Shown here: positions 1-8,800 of the stretch, piece after piece
Layout of the letters: every line of letters begins with the position of its first letter
Numbering within the stretch: position 1 is the stretch's first letter
NCBI RefSeq assembly: GCF_900129485.1
Contig: NZ_FQVW01000036.1
Span: 1 to 33,562, forward strand
Length of the DNA: 33,562 bases
Reading direction: 5' to 3'
Source: Ornithinibacillus halophilus
GTDB lineage: Bacteria; Bacillota; Bacilli; Bacillales; Amphibacillaceae
Program-made: the position numbers and the translations under genes
Notes under the pieces: generated by a model
What the model was told of the DNA's origin: nothing
Database searches by the model: none
The model's input: the letters and a program-made list of their open reading frames with translations, nothing else

Positions 1-10
1 GGAGAGCTAA

Positions 11-56
11 GCTCGAGGAGGCTCACCAGCCGCCCGCGGAAAGCGAAGTGTATTTC
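11..56 (-). repeat. Intergenic repeat, copy A (edge of a larger palindromic element)
   Basis: A 46-bp block running from GCTCGAGGAGG to GAAGTGTATTTC. It matches copy B (241-286) with three mismatches and the reverse complement of copy C (26421-26466) with one. Bases 1-6, GGAGAG, also match the complement of GCTCTCC in the distal part of the element at 26421-26600. Copy A therefore looks like one arm of a shorter version whose other arm lies left of the window (inference). Confidence 0.85.
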
Positions 57-240
57 TGAAGCGGCAGAGATTACACTACATTTACATTTCATAAAAAATC
101 TAAATCTTGAATATAGTTCGGATTTTACTTTAACTAAAACACTTTTGTCTCAGAATCCGAACCCCTGCATACTACACTGCATATAGAATTGTCGGACTCA
201 TTTTTTTATTATCACTTTGTTTTTCAGTGTCCTCACGATA

Positions 241-286
241 GCACGAGGAGGCTCACCAGCCGCCCACGGAAAGCGAAGTATATTTC
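241..286 (-). repeat. Intergenic repeat, copy B (single arm)
   Basis: The same 46-bp block as copy A, starting exactly 230 bp later and in the same orientation. The adjoining sequence does not resemble the loop of copy A or copy C, and no second arm is visible, so this looks like a solo or decayed arm. The rest of 57-366 holds no gene I can support. The ORF that can be read across it lies antisense to pgi and over the repeat. Confidence 0.85.
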
Positions 287-366
287 CGTAGCGATGATTT
301 TTACCAAACATAACATTGTTCGGGTTTGTGCTTTATTAGAATACTTTTGTCCCAGCCACTTTCCCA

Positions 367-1716
367 TTATTTTAAGCGTTTTTCCAATTCTTCTTTTTCT
401 TTTTCAAAGCCTGGTTTTCCAAGTAGTGCAAACATATTTTTCTTGTAAGCTTCCACACCTGGTTGGTCAAATGGATTCACTCCAAGGATATACCCGCTTA
501 ATGCACATGCTTTTTCAAAGAAATAAACCATATAACCAAATGTATAAGCATCCAGCTTAGGAAGTTCAATAATTAAGTTTGGCACATTTCCATCAGTATG
601 TGCTAATAAAGTCCCTTGATATGCCTTATCATTTATTTCGTGAATCTTCTTACCAGCTAAGTAATTTAAACCATCAGAATTGCCTTCATCAGCCTCTAAT
701 GTCATCTCTGATTTTGGAGTATTCACATGTAGAACCGTTTCAAATAGGTCACGTCGACCATCTTGGACATATTGCCCTAATGAATGAAGGTCCGTCGTAA
801 AATTAGCCGAAGCTGGGAAAATTCCCTTTTGATCTTTTCCTTCACTTTCTCCATAAAGTTGTTTCCACCATTCAGAGAAATATTGAAGGTGTGGTTCATA
901 GTTAACAAGCATTTCAATTGTTTTCCCTTTATTGTAAAGAACATTTCGAATAGCCGCGTATTGATAAGCAGGGTTGGAAGTAAGTGATGGATCATCTAAA
1001 TCGTCGACAGCTTGTGCTGCTCCTTGCATCATGTCATCAATTGAAACGCCACTAACAGCAATCGGTAGTAATCCAACAGCAGTCAAGACAGAGAAACGAC
1101 CACCAACATCATCAGGGATTACAAATGATTCGTAACCTTCTTCATCAGCAACTGACTTTAATGCACCTCTTGCTTTATCTGTTGTTGCGTAAATACGCTT
1201 TCTTGCTTCTTCTTTTCCATATTTGTCTTCCAAGTACTTTTTGAAAATACGAAATGCAATTGCAGGTTCTGTTGTTGTTCCACTTTTTGAAATAATATTA
1301 ATGGAAACATCCTTACCTTCTAATACATCGAACAACTCATTCATATAAGTAGAACTCATATGATGTCCAACAAAAATGATTTGTGGAACTTTTCGTTGTT
1401 CTTTAGATAAAATGTTTTGGAAAGAATGGTTTAGCATTTCTAAGGCAGCTTTAGCACCTAAATAAGACCCGCCTATACCAATTACTAATAAAATATCAGA
1501 GTCATTTTGGATCTTTTCTGCTGACTTTTTAATACGACTGTATTCTTCTTTGTCATAGTTTTTTGGTAAGTCCATCCATCCTAGAAAATCATTCCCTGCT
1601 CCGGTTTTATTATGTAGTGCTTCATGTGCAATTTGTACAAACCCTTGCATATTATCTAATTCTTCTTGTTTAAAAAAGGATAATGCATTGTCATATGTAA
1701 ATTGAATATGCGTCAT
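367..1716 (-). CDS. pgi: Glucose-6-phosphate isomerase
   Basis: This enzyme interconverts glucose-6-phosphate and fructose-6-phosphate in the cytoplasm, in glycolysis and gluconeogenesis. The 449 residues match the usual length of the Bacillus enzyme. Visible motifs are the sugar-phosphate site [12 protein letters not shown] (78-89), SKSGTTTEP (143-151), [11 protein letters not shown] (205-215) and the catalytic residues Glu290 (YGESEG), His311 (DLHSLG) and Lys425 (EAYKKN). The ATG is preceded by AGGAGG at 8-base spacing. It lies downstream of yugI on the same strand, but a strong terminator separates them, so it probably has its own promoter within 1717-1805. I could not pick that promoter out. 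Confidence 0.98.
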   Translation of the reverse strand: MTHIQFTYDNALSFFKQEELDNMQGFVQIAHEALHNKTGAGNDFLGWMDLPKNYDKEEYSRIKKSAEKIQNDSDILLVIGIGGSYLGAKAALEMLNHSFQNILSKEQRKVPQIIFVGHHMSSTYMNELFDVLEGKDVSINIISKSGTTTEPAIAFRIFKKYLEDKYGKEEARKRIYATTDKARGALKSVADEEGYESFVIPDDVGGRFSVLTAVGLLPIAVSGVSIDDMMQGAAQAVDDLDDPSLTSNPAYQYAAIRNVLYNKGKTIEMLVNYEPHLQYFSEWWKQLYGESEGKDQKGIFPASANFTTDLHSLGQYVQDGRRDLFETVLHVNTPKSEMTLEADEGNSDGLNYLAGKKIHEINDKAYQGTLLAHTDGNVPNLIIELPKLDAYTFGYMVYFFEKACALSGYILGVNPFDQPGVEAYKKNMFALLGKPGFEKEKEELEKRLK

Positions 1717-1807
1717 TTTTATTCCTCCTATTTGAACAGCGTAACTGACATGAACTTAGCTTTAAATCAAGATAGTTCTGTATGTATTTTGTGACAGAAA
1801 TGAAAAA

Positions 1808-1849
1808 GCATTCCATTCTTTTATACTTTTTAAGTATTGAATGGAATGC
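1808..1849 (-). terminator. Intrinsic terminator after yugI
   Basis: An 11-bp perfect stem, GCATTCCATTC (1808-1818) with GAATGGAATGC (1839-1849), is followed on the minus strand by a short T run (1807-1803). It sits 7 bases past the yugI stop and ends that transcript before pgi. Confidence 0.85.
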
Positions 1850-1855
1850 AGTTGA

Positions 1856-2245
1856 TTAATTTTTAAACGTTCCTTCACGACTCTCGGATTGTTCAATCCA
1901 TTCTTCTAATTTTTCTTTTAACGTGTTAAATCCAGCTCCACTATCATTCTGTGGTTGTTGAACTTGTTTTTTTGGTTGAGCCTTAGGACGTTTTTTTGGT
2001 GGCTCTTCTGTTGCACGAATTGAAAGTGAAACTTTATTGTTTTCTTCATCAACACTTAAAACTTTTACATTTACTTCATCGCCAACTGTTAAATGCTCAT
2101 TAATATCTTTTACATATCCGTGAGTAACTTCAGATATATGAACTAAACCTTGAACATCATCATTAAGTGCAACAAATGCACCGTATGGTTGAATTCCAGT
2201 TACTTTTCCTTGAATAATTTGACCAACTTCAATCTTATCTGCCAT
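1856..2245 (-). CDS. yugI: S1 RNA-binding domain protein, general stress protein 13 type
   Basis: A 129-residue cytoplasmic protein. Residues about 1-75 form one S1 (OB-fold) domain, with the sequence IEVGQIIQGKVTGIQPYGAF near the N-terminus and VHISEVTHGYVKDI following it. The rest is a basic, Pro/Gln-rich linker (KKRPKAQPKKQVQQPQ) and an acidic, possibly helical end. Members of this family (B. subtilis YugI/GSP13) associate with ribosomes. A TTG nine bases upstream could extend the frame, but the spacing of the GGAG motif favours the ATG used here. It neighbours pgi and yugO, as I recall for B. subtilis. Confidence 0.93.
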   Translation of the reverse strand: MADKIEVGQIIQGKVTGIQPYGAFVALNDDVQGLVHISEVTHGYVKDINEHLTVGDEVNVKVLSVDEENNKVSLSIRATEEPPKKRPKAQPKKQVQQPQNDSGAGFNTLKEKLEEWIEQSESREGTFKN

Positions 2246-2329
2246 GCTGAACAACTCCTATACCTTTTCGATTCTTTTCACACAATAAACTATTATACCA
2301 TACAATTGTATATTCGGCAAAAACTTCTC

Positions 2330-3325
2330 CTACCATTCGGTTATTGTGATGAGTATATCATTTTTCTTTAACTGAAAATCTGCAGGTGGATTCATTTTCC
2401 ATTCTTTATCTCGAATAATACCAATCAGGAGTTTTTCCTCTTCTTTTAATTGACATAACGCTGATATAAATGATTTGTTCTCTAATTCGCTGGAAATGGT
2501 TATTTGCTGAAATTGTTGGTTGGCTAACTGATGGATGACGGTTTCAAAAGGCATGGAATGTGTTTTAAAAACTTCATGGTAAAGCAAGTGACTCATGAAA
2601 TCATTCGGACGTAAAATCGTTGTTGCTCCAGCTCGTAATGCGTTGTCGATTTGTTTCGTTGTAAGGATCTCTGCAATGATTGGTATGTCTTTATTATTTC
2701 CACGAATTGCGACCGTGGATAGGATGGTAAAATGGTCTGCTTGTTTCTCATTTTGTGAAGAATCAGCAGTAATTATTACTTTTTGTGCCATCTTTATATT
2801 TGCTTTTATTAAAGTGGCATCATCTGTCGCATCCCCTTGAACAAAATGGATAGGATAATGTTGATAAGACATCCGAGACAATGTTTGGTCGATCAATATA
2901 ATATCAATTTCAGGATGACTTTTCGTTAATAATTCAATAAGTAGACGAGTTTTTTCATTCCAACCAATAAAAATAATGTGTTTCTTTCCATTATATGTCA
3001 CTTTTCCCTCCGATAAATCTCGTTCGTGTTTTACTGTGGCTGCAGCAAAAATGGAAATATAAAACGTAATCAGCCCGCCACCTGTTAAAATAAGGAGAAT
3101 AGCTATCATTCTACCTGTTGTACTTAATGGAACATAATCCCCATAGCCAACTGTTGAACCTGTAACAAAAGCCCACCAAATCCCATCAAAGATTGTTGGG
3201 AATTCATTTGGTTCAACAAAGTGGATGATTAAGCCAAATAAACTCATAACGAGGAGAATCGTTAAAATTAAGCGAGCTAATACAGGCATACGAAAGTAAA
3301 TATGTTTAAATAATTCGATATTCAT
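2330..3325 (-). CDS. yugO: Two-TM potassium channel with RCK (TrkA-N) domain
   Basis: A 331-residue membrane K+ channel. TM1 lies at about 15-36, then a pore loop with the K+ selectivity filter TVGYGD (58-63), TM2 at about 72-98, and from about 113 a cytosolic Rossmann-type RCK domain beginning HIIFIGWNEKTR, with a possible C-terminal TrkA-C-like part (ELENKSFISALCQLKEEEK). This fits B. subtilis YugO, the channel implicated in biofilm K+ signalling. The start has AAGGTGAG immediately upstream. It is encoded between yugI and a thioredoxin-like gene on the same strand. The ligand of the RCK domain cannot be read from sequence. Confidence 0.93.
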   Translation of the reverse strand: MNIELFKHIYFRMPVLARLILTILLVMSLFGLIIHFVEPNEFPTIFDGIWWAFVTGSTVGYGDYVPLSTTGRMIAILLILTGGGLITFYISIFAAATVKHERDLSEGKVTYNGKKHIIFIGWNEKTRLLIELLTKSHPEIDIILIDQTLSRMSYQHYPIHFVQGDATDDATLIKANIKMAQKVIITADSSQNEKQADHFTILSTVAIRGNNKDIPIIAEILTTKQIDNALRAGATTILRPNDFMSHLLYHEVFKTHSMPFETVIHQLANQQFQQITISSELENKSFISALCQLKEEEKLLIGIIRDKEWKMNPPADFQLKKNDILITITEW

Positions 3326-3358
3326 CGTCTCACCTTAATCAGGATAGATGCTATTTAA

Positions 3359-3577
3359 TTAGTATGTGCAAGTAGAACCTTCTTTACTACAAGGAACGTA
3401 AGATGGGAAATCTAGGTGTTTCAGGGGATGATTCCTATTCCATAATTCGTGTGAAGAGGGCGAGAAGTTTTCGTATGTTAATGAAGTTTTATTTCCTCTA
3501 TTGAGCTGTTTTGCGATGAAAATCATATGAAGAAAGGGCAATAGTGGAAACATGACCACTAAAGCCCTAACACTCAA
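3359..3577 (-). CDS. Doubtful small hypothetical ORF
   Basis: A 72-codon frame between yugO and the thioredoxin-like gene on the same strand. The longest version starts at TTG with no Shine-Dalgarno motif. ATG starts occur at residues 9 (MFPLLPF) and 18, also without good ribosome binding sites. The first 25 residues are hydrophobic and the rest is polar, ending in CSKEGSTCTY. I do not recognise it. Its position and strand are compatible with a small real gene coupled to the upstream stop codon, but it may be chance. Confidence 0.3.
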   Translation of the reverse strand: MSVRALVVMFPLLPFLHMIFIAKQLNRGNKTSLTYENFSPSSHELWNRNHPLKHLDFPSYVPCSKEGSTCTY

Positions 3578-3579
3578 AT

Positions 3580-4128
3580 TTATGATAATCGCTGTTTCAA
3601 ACTTTCATAAACAGTATTCCAAAAATCTTCATTTTCACGGAAGGATTTTGTAATAAATGTAATCATCTCACGGAATTTTTCTTTGTAGTCCTCTGTGTCT
3701 TCTGATGGGAGTTTTGCTTTTGCATCATCAAAGAATTGTTGGATTTTTTCAGCACGTGGCCCCCATTTCGCAACTTCATTTCCTTGTTCATCGATAAAAA
3801 TAAAAATAGGGATTGATCGTGATTTTCCATTGGTTAAGTATTGATCCATTAACTCTAAGTTTTGATCACGCAATAGCATACGAACTTTCATATCGGTTTT
3901 TTCAGCCAAACGAAGTAAGATTGGAATATTCAACATAGCATCGCCACACCAGTCCTCTGTTAAAACGATTACGCGTAGGTTTTGTTCCTTTACTTTTGTG
4001 TAGAACTCATCATCTTCTGGTGCAGTAAAATGATCATAAATATGTAGTAAATTATCCTTGTTTTTCTCCATTGATTCAATATACGTATCGGTTGACATTG
4101 CTTTATTATACCAATTGTTCAAGTCCAT
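3580..4128 (-). CDS. Thioredoxin-fold protein (Thioredoxin_9-like)
   Basis: A 182-residue cytoplasmic protein with a thioredoxin-like core. Strand LRVIVLTED leads to WCGDA (60-64), where CxxC would be expected, followed by RSIPIFIFIDEQG with the characteristic cis-Pro and then a helical C-terminus. Cys61 is the only cysteine in the protein, so a normal dithiol mechanism is not possible. Families with WCGD-type motifs are annotated as thioredoxin family, but their substrates are unknown. AAAGGAG lies 9 bases before the ATG. It is divergent from the M42 peptidase gene. Confidence 0.85.
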   Translation of the reverse strand: MDLNNWYNKAMSTDTYIESMEKNKDNLLHIYDHFTAPEDDEFYTKVKEQNLRVIVLTEDWCGDAMLNIPILLRLAEKTDMKVRMLLRDQNLELMDQYLTNGKSRSIPIFIFIDEQGNEVAKWGPRAEKIQQFFDDAKAKLPSEDTEDYKEKFREMITFITKSFRENEDFWNTVYESLKQRLS

Positions 4129-4216
4129 ATTTATACGCTCCTTTTATTGTTTCATTACTTGTATTGTATCCATTAGTTACTTTTCAGTAAATAAAAGTGC
4201 TCTTATAAGAGATTTT

Positions 4217-4225
4217 TGCTATGAT
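4217..4225 (+). promoter_or_regulatory. Possible extended -10 promoter element for the M42 peptidase gene
   Basis: TGCTATGAT fits an extended -10 box (TGnTATAAT) 42 bases before the start codon. No good -35 is seen, so this is tentative. Confidence 0.4.
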
Positions 4226-4267
4226 AAAACTATCGTAAAAATAATATACATATTGAGGAGTGTCTAC

Positions 4268-5326
4268 ATGGAACAAGCTAATAGGGATTTTTTATTAGAG
4301 CTACTACAAACACCATCTCCTTCCAGCATGGAAATGACCATCCAAAAGAAATGGATGAACTATGTAAAAGAGTTTGCTGATGAAATAAAAACAGATAATG
4401 CAGGGAATGTAATTGGGGTTTTAAATCCTGAATCACCATTTAAAGTATTATTAGCAGGTCACTGTGATGAGATTGCATTAGTTATTAATCGTATTGATGA
4501 AAATGGCTTCTTGCATTTTGATAAAATGGGTGGGATTAATCCTAAAGCAGCTGTAGGTATGAAAACAACTGTTTTAGGTTATAAAAAAGAAATCACAGGT
4601 GTTATAGGTGTAAACGCACAACATCATGGAGGTTTAAAGGATAAGTTTGATTTAGAGGACCTATTTATTGATTGTGGATTTAAATCAAAAGAAGAAGCAG
4701 AGGAATTTGTTCAAATCGGTGATTTAGTTGTTTATAAAACAGAACCAGAGATATTAATGGATCGTTACATTTCTGGACGAGGCTTAGACAATCGGACTGG
4801 TGCTTTTATTGTTGCAGAAGTCCTCAGACGATTAAAAGATAGAGGCTGTACAGTTGGGGTCTATGCTGCAAGTACAGTTAATGAAGAAACCAATATGGGC
4901 GGGGCGTATTTTGCTGCTGCTGGTATCGAACCGACGATGGCAATTGCATGTGATGTGACTTTTTCAACGGACTATCCAGGGGTTAATAAGAATAAACATG
5001 GAGATATACGGTTAGAAAATGGACCAGTGTTAGCAAAGGGTGCTCCAATTAATATAAAGATAAACAAGCTATTAGAGAAAACAGCTCGTAGTTTAAAGAT
5101 GGATGTTCAATATGAACTAACGCCAAGGATGACTGGAACAGATGCCGACAAAATGAGATTAACAGGGAAAGGTGTACCTGTATCATTAGTTTCTTTACCA
5201 CTTCGATATATGCATTCGCCAGTTGAAACAGCAAGCTTAACAGATATTGATGAAGAAATTGAATTGTTAGTAACGATGATAAGTAATCTAACAGGTGAAG
5301 AATCATTAAATCCATTAGAAGACTAG
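4268..5326 (+). CDS. M42 family metallo-aminopeptidase
   Basis: A 352-residue dinuclear metal aminopeptidase of the PepA/FrvX/YsdC/YtoP group, probably trimming cytoplasmic peptides. Metal ligands and catalytic residues expected for M42 are visible: His65 and Asp67 (AGHCDE), the bridging Asp174 (GRGLDNRTG), Glu206/Glu207 (VNEETN), Asp229 (ACDVTFSTD) and His316 (RYMHSP). The frame is open 70 codons further upstream, but GAGGAG 7 bases before this ATG and the normal family length decide the start. Which B. subtilis paralogue it matches is uncertain. It is followed by an intrinsic terminator, so it is probably monocistronic. Confidence 0.93.
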   Translation: MEQANRDFLLELLQTPSPSSMEMTIQKKWMNYVKEFADEIKTDNAGNVIGVLNPESPFKVLLAGHCDEIALVINRIDENGFLHFDKMGGINPKAAVGMKTTVLGYKKEITGVIGVNAQHHGGLKDKFDLEDLFIDCGFKSKEEAEEFVQIGDLVVYKTEPEILMDRYISGRGLDNRTGAFIVAEVLRRLKDRGCTVGVYAASTVNEETNMGGAYFAAAGIEPTMAIACDVTFSTDYPGVNKNKHGDIRLENGPVLAKGAPINIKINKLLEKTARSLKMDVQYELTPRMTGTDADKMRLTGKGVPVSLVSLPLRYMHSPVETASLTDIDEEIELLVTMISNLTGEESLNPLED

Positions 5327-5451
5327 TACAGGACGATAGTCGTTAGTAATACCAATAAGAATTAAGATGATAGTCCTTTAAATTTGTAAATTTCAAGAAT
5401 TACTCTCATACGAAACTCACAATCAATATTAAAAATATGAATTTATCAATG

Positions 5452-5492
5452 AAAAAATTGCTTCTTTTCCACATAGAGAAGCAATTTTTTTT
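5452..5492 (+). terminator. Intrinsic terminator downstream of the M42 peptidase gene
   Basis: AAAAAATTGCTTCT (5452-5465) pairs with AGAAGCAATTTTTT (5477-5490), an 11-base loop separates them, and a T run follows. It lies 125 bases past the stop. The rest of 5327-5700 is AT-rich, with no gene I can support. Confidence 0.85.
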
Positions 5493-5739
5493 CATGTTTT
5501 AGGAAAGTTTGAACTAAGCAAATCGTCCTAAAGATTTAAAATCCTAACACAGTGCATGTTCAACTATCTAAAGGATAAACCAACATCGGCAGATTACAGA
5601 CTAATTACCCTTATTAGATTTTATATTGACGGTACTTTTTAATTAATTTAGAATATTCAAATTTAATTCGACTTATTCCGACAATATCTTTGACTTTTGT
5701 CTACTATAGTTAAAGTAACAACAAGATCAACTATTAACG

Positions 5740-5812
5740 AGGAGGTGTAAAGGTTATTATTGTTGGGTTCATTAGCATGAGCCACTGTTGTTGTAATAAA
5801 ACTATGGGGAGG
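5740..5812 (+). promoter_or_regulatory. Structured 5' leader of bpr with an orphan Shine-Dalgarno
   Basis: AGGAGGTG (5740-5747) is a near-ideal anti-16S match but has no usable start codon after it. Next comes a nested hairpin: outer TTATTA (5754-5759) with TAATAA (5794-5799), inner GGTTCAT (5766-5772) with ATGAGCC (5777-5783) around the loop TAGC. The working ribosome site, GGGGAGG (5806-5812), is 7 bases before the GTG start. A non-translated strong SD upstream of a gene can act as an mRNA stabiliser (the STAB-SD of cry3A is the known case). That role here is inference. I could not assign a promoter with confidence. Confidence 0.55.
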
Positions 5813-5819
5813 AACTATT

Positions 5820-8800
5820 GTGAGGAGAAAAAGACAAGTAAAGATCTTTAGTCTATTTGCTAGCCTTTTAATGATTTTTTCATTGATTACACCAGGATTT
5901 GTTGGTGCAGAATCAATAGGGAAAATTAGTACATCACTTCATGATTCTAAGAAACTAGCAGAATCAAAGGTTAGCAATAATCTGCAAAGTCAATTTGATA
6001 AAAATGACAAAGTCACATTCCTAATCAAATTCAATGAAAAGACAGATGTATTTAAAGTGGCTCAGAATGCTAAAAGTACAGCTCAAAAATCTAGTTTATC
6101 TGGAGTAAATACTGAATTTGTACAGCGTTCTGCGGTTATATCTGAATTAAAAGCAACAGCAGTTCAATCTCAACAGAGAGTTAAAGACTTTTTAGAGAAA
6201 CAAGAAATGGAAGGTAAAGCTGAAAATATTCGTTCTTTCCATATCGTAAATGGAATGGCTGTAACAGCAACTAAAGAGGTTGCAGAAAAGATTGCTAGTT
6301 TTGCAGAAGTAGAAAAAATTCTTCCGAACGAAAAGCGTCAATTAATCTCTGAAGTTGATACAGCTGTAGAAGCTCCAAAAAATGATACTCAAAATATCGA
6401 ATGGAACGTTGAGCGTGTTGGTGCTCCAGCCGTTTGGGATATGGGTATTGATGGTCAAGGTGTTGTAGTGGCTAACATTGATACAGGTGTTCAATGGGAT
6501 CACCCAGCATTAATGGAAAAATATGCTGGCTATGATGCAGCAACAGGGGAAGTTGACCACACGTATAGCTTCTTTGATCCAGTTAATGGAGAGACTGAAC
6601 CATATGATATCGATGGTCATGGTACACATACTATGGGTACGATGGTAGGTAGTGAAGAAGATGGGTCTAACCAAGTTGGTGTAGCTCCTGGTGCAAAATG
6701 GATTGCTGTTCAAGCATTTACAGCTGATGGCGCATATGATGCTGATTTATTAGCTGCTGCTGAATGGTTACTAGCTCCAGGTGGCGATGTAACTAAAGCT
6801 CCAGACGTTGTTAATAACTCTTGGGGTGGAGGAGCAGGACTTGATGAGTGGTATCGTGATGCTGTTATCGCATGGCGTGCTGCAGGTATTTTCCCAGCAT
6901 TTGCTGCAGGTAATACAACATTATTTAACCCTGGTGGACCGGGTTCTGTAGCAGCACCATCTAACTATCCTGAATCATTTGCTGTTGGTGCAACAGATAG
7001 TAGTGACAATAAAGCTAGTTTCTCACTAGAGGGTCCATCCCCTTATGATGAAATAAAGCCTGATGTTTCTGCTCCAGGTGTTGCAGTACGCTCTTCCGTT
7101 CCTGGAAACGGATATGCATCTAATAGTGGTACATCAATGGCGGCTCCAGCTGTCGCAGGGGTAGTAGCGTTAATTGAATCAGCTAATTCAAATCTAGATA
7201 TAGATGAAATTGAAGATCTGCTAATGAATACAGCAGATTCAGAAGCAGGTACGGATGCATCATTCCCTGAATCACCAAACCATGGGTATGGTTATGGTAT
7301 CGTTGATGCATTTGCTGCAGTATCTTCTGTAGTTTCTGGTCTTGGAACTATTGAAGGTCACGTAACAATGGAAGGGGAAGATAGTGAAGCACCTGTTTAT
7401 GAACATACAGCACCAGCTGAAACTTATGAAGGGATGAATTTAGATTTATCCGTTGAAGTAAGTGACGATATTAGTGTAACGTCAGTTGAGCTACATTATG
7501 GTGATCAAGTAATTGAAGCAGATCAAGTATCTGGAGATTACTTATCTGGAGAATATGTAGCAACTGTACCTGGTGAATACATCACTGGTGACTCATTTAC
7601 GTATCAGTGGGTTATTAATGACTTTGGTAATAATGAAGTTACAAGTGACCAATATGAAGTAACTGTTAACCCTGGTATCACAGTCGGGTATGAAGAAGAT
7701 TTTGAATCAAACCCAATAGGATGGTACACATATGGAGATAGTAGTAGCTGGGAGTGGGGCGAACCTACAACTGGTCCTGGTGAAGCAGCTTCAGGTGACA
7801 AAGTATATGCAACTAGTGTTGACGGTCAATACAACAATAACGAAAATTCAATGTTAGTTATGCCTCCTATTGATTTGCCAGAAGGGGAAAGTTATTTACA
7901 GTTTAATAACTGGTATAACATTGAAAACAACTGGGATTATGGCTATGTAATGATTTCAACTGATCAAGAAGATTGGGTGGAATTAGAAACGTATACAAAT
8001 GTATCCGATGGTTGGGAACAAACTGAATTAGACCTTTCTGAATATAGTGGTGAGCGTGTATACATCGGGTTTAATTTTGATAGTGATGGTAGTGTTCAAC
8101 GTGACGGTTGGTATATTGATGATGTTTCCTTAGCTGATACATCTTTAAACTTAGAAGAACCTTCTATTAAAGGAAACTTAGGAATCGTTAATAATGATCC
8201 AACAGTAGATAAATCTAAACAAGAAAAAGTTGAACCAGCTAATCGAGCTTTACCATCTAAGGAATTACCAGAACAAGTAGAAGCATCTTATAACCCTAAT
8301 GCACTTCCTTTAGATGCTCAAATTACAGTTCTTGAATCTGGACGCACAGCAAATACGAATCCACAGGATGGATCTTATTCATTATTACATTCTGCAGGTA
8401 CATTTACAGTTGTAGCTGAAGCATACGGATTCTATTCTGCAGAACAAACTGTAAACCTTGAAGCAGATGGAACTGCACAAGCTAATTTCAATTTAGAAGA
8501 ATTACCACAAGCTACGGTTAGTGGTACAGTAACAAGTGCTAATTCTGGAAATCCGGTTGAAGGTGCAACACTTCTATTAGTAGAAGATGCAAATATTGCT
8601 CCTGTTGAAACTGATGAAAATGGAAACTATTCTTTAACTGGATATGAAGGAACATATACGTTAAAAGTAATTGCAAGAGATTTCCATTCAGAAGAAATAG
8701 AAGTAACACTAGACTCTAACCAAACACTAGATATTGAGTTAGAACCATTCTTTACGGTACCTGGTGGAGAAATTGGATATGATGATGGTACGGCAGAAAA

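Noticed and set aside
189-560. 123-codon plus-strand ORF at the left edge
   Set aside because: It crosses the intergenic repeat and then runs antisense to pgi, with no family resemblance.
5777-5851. Cys-rich leader ORF starting MSHCCCNK overlapping the bpr start
   Set aside because: The strong SD is about 30 bases away, its ATG lies in a predicted hairpin, and it runs out of frame into bpr. More likely non-coding leader.
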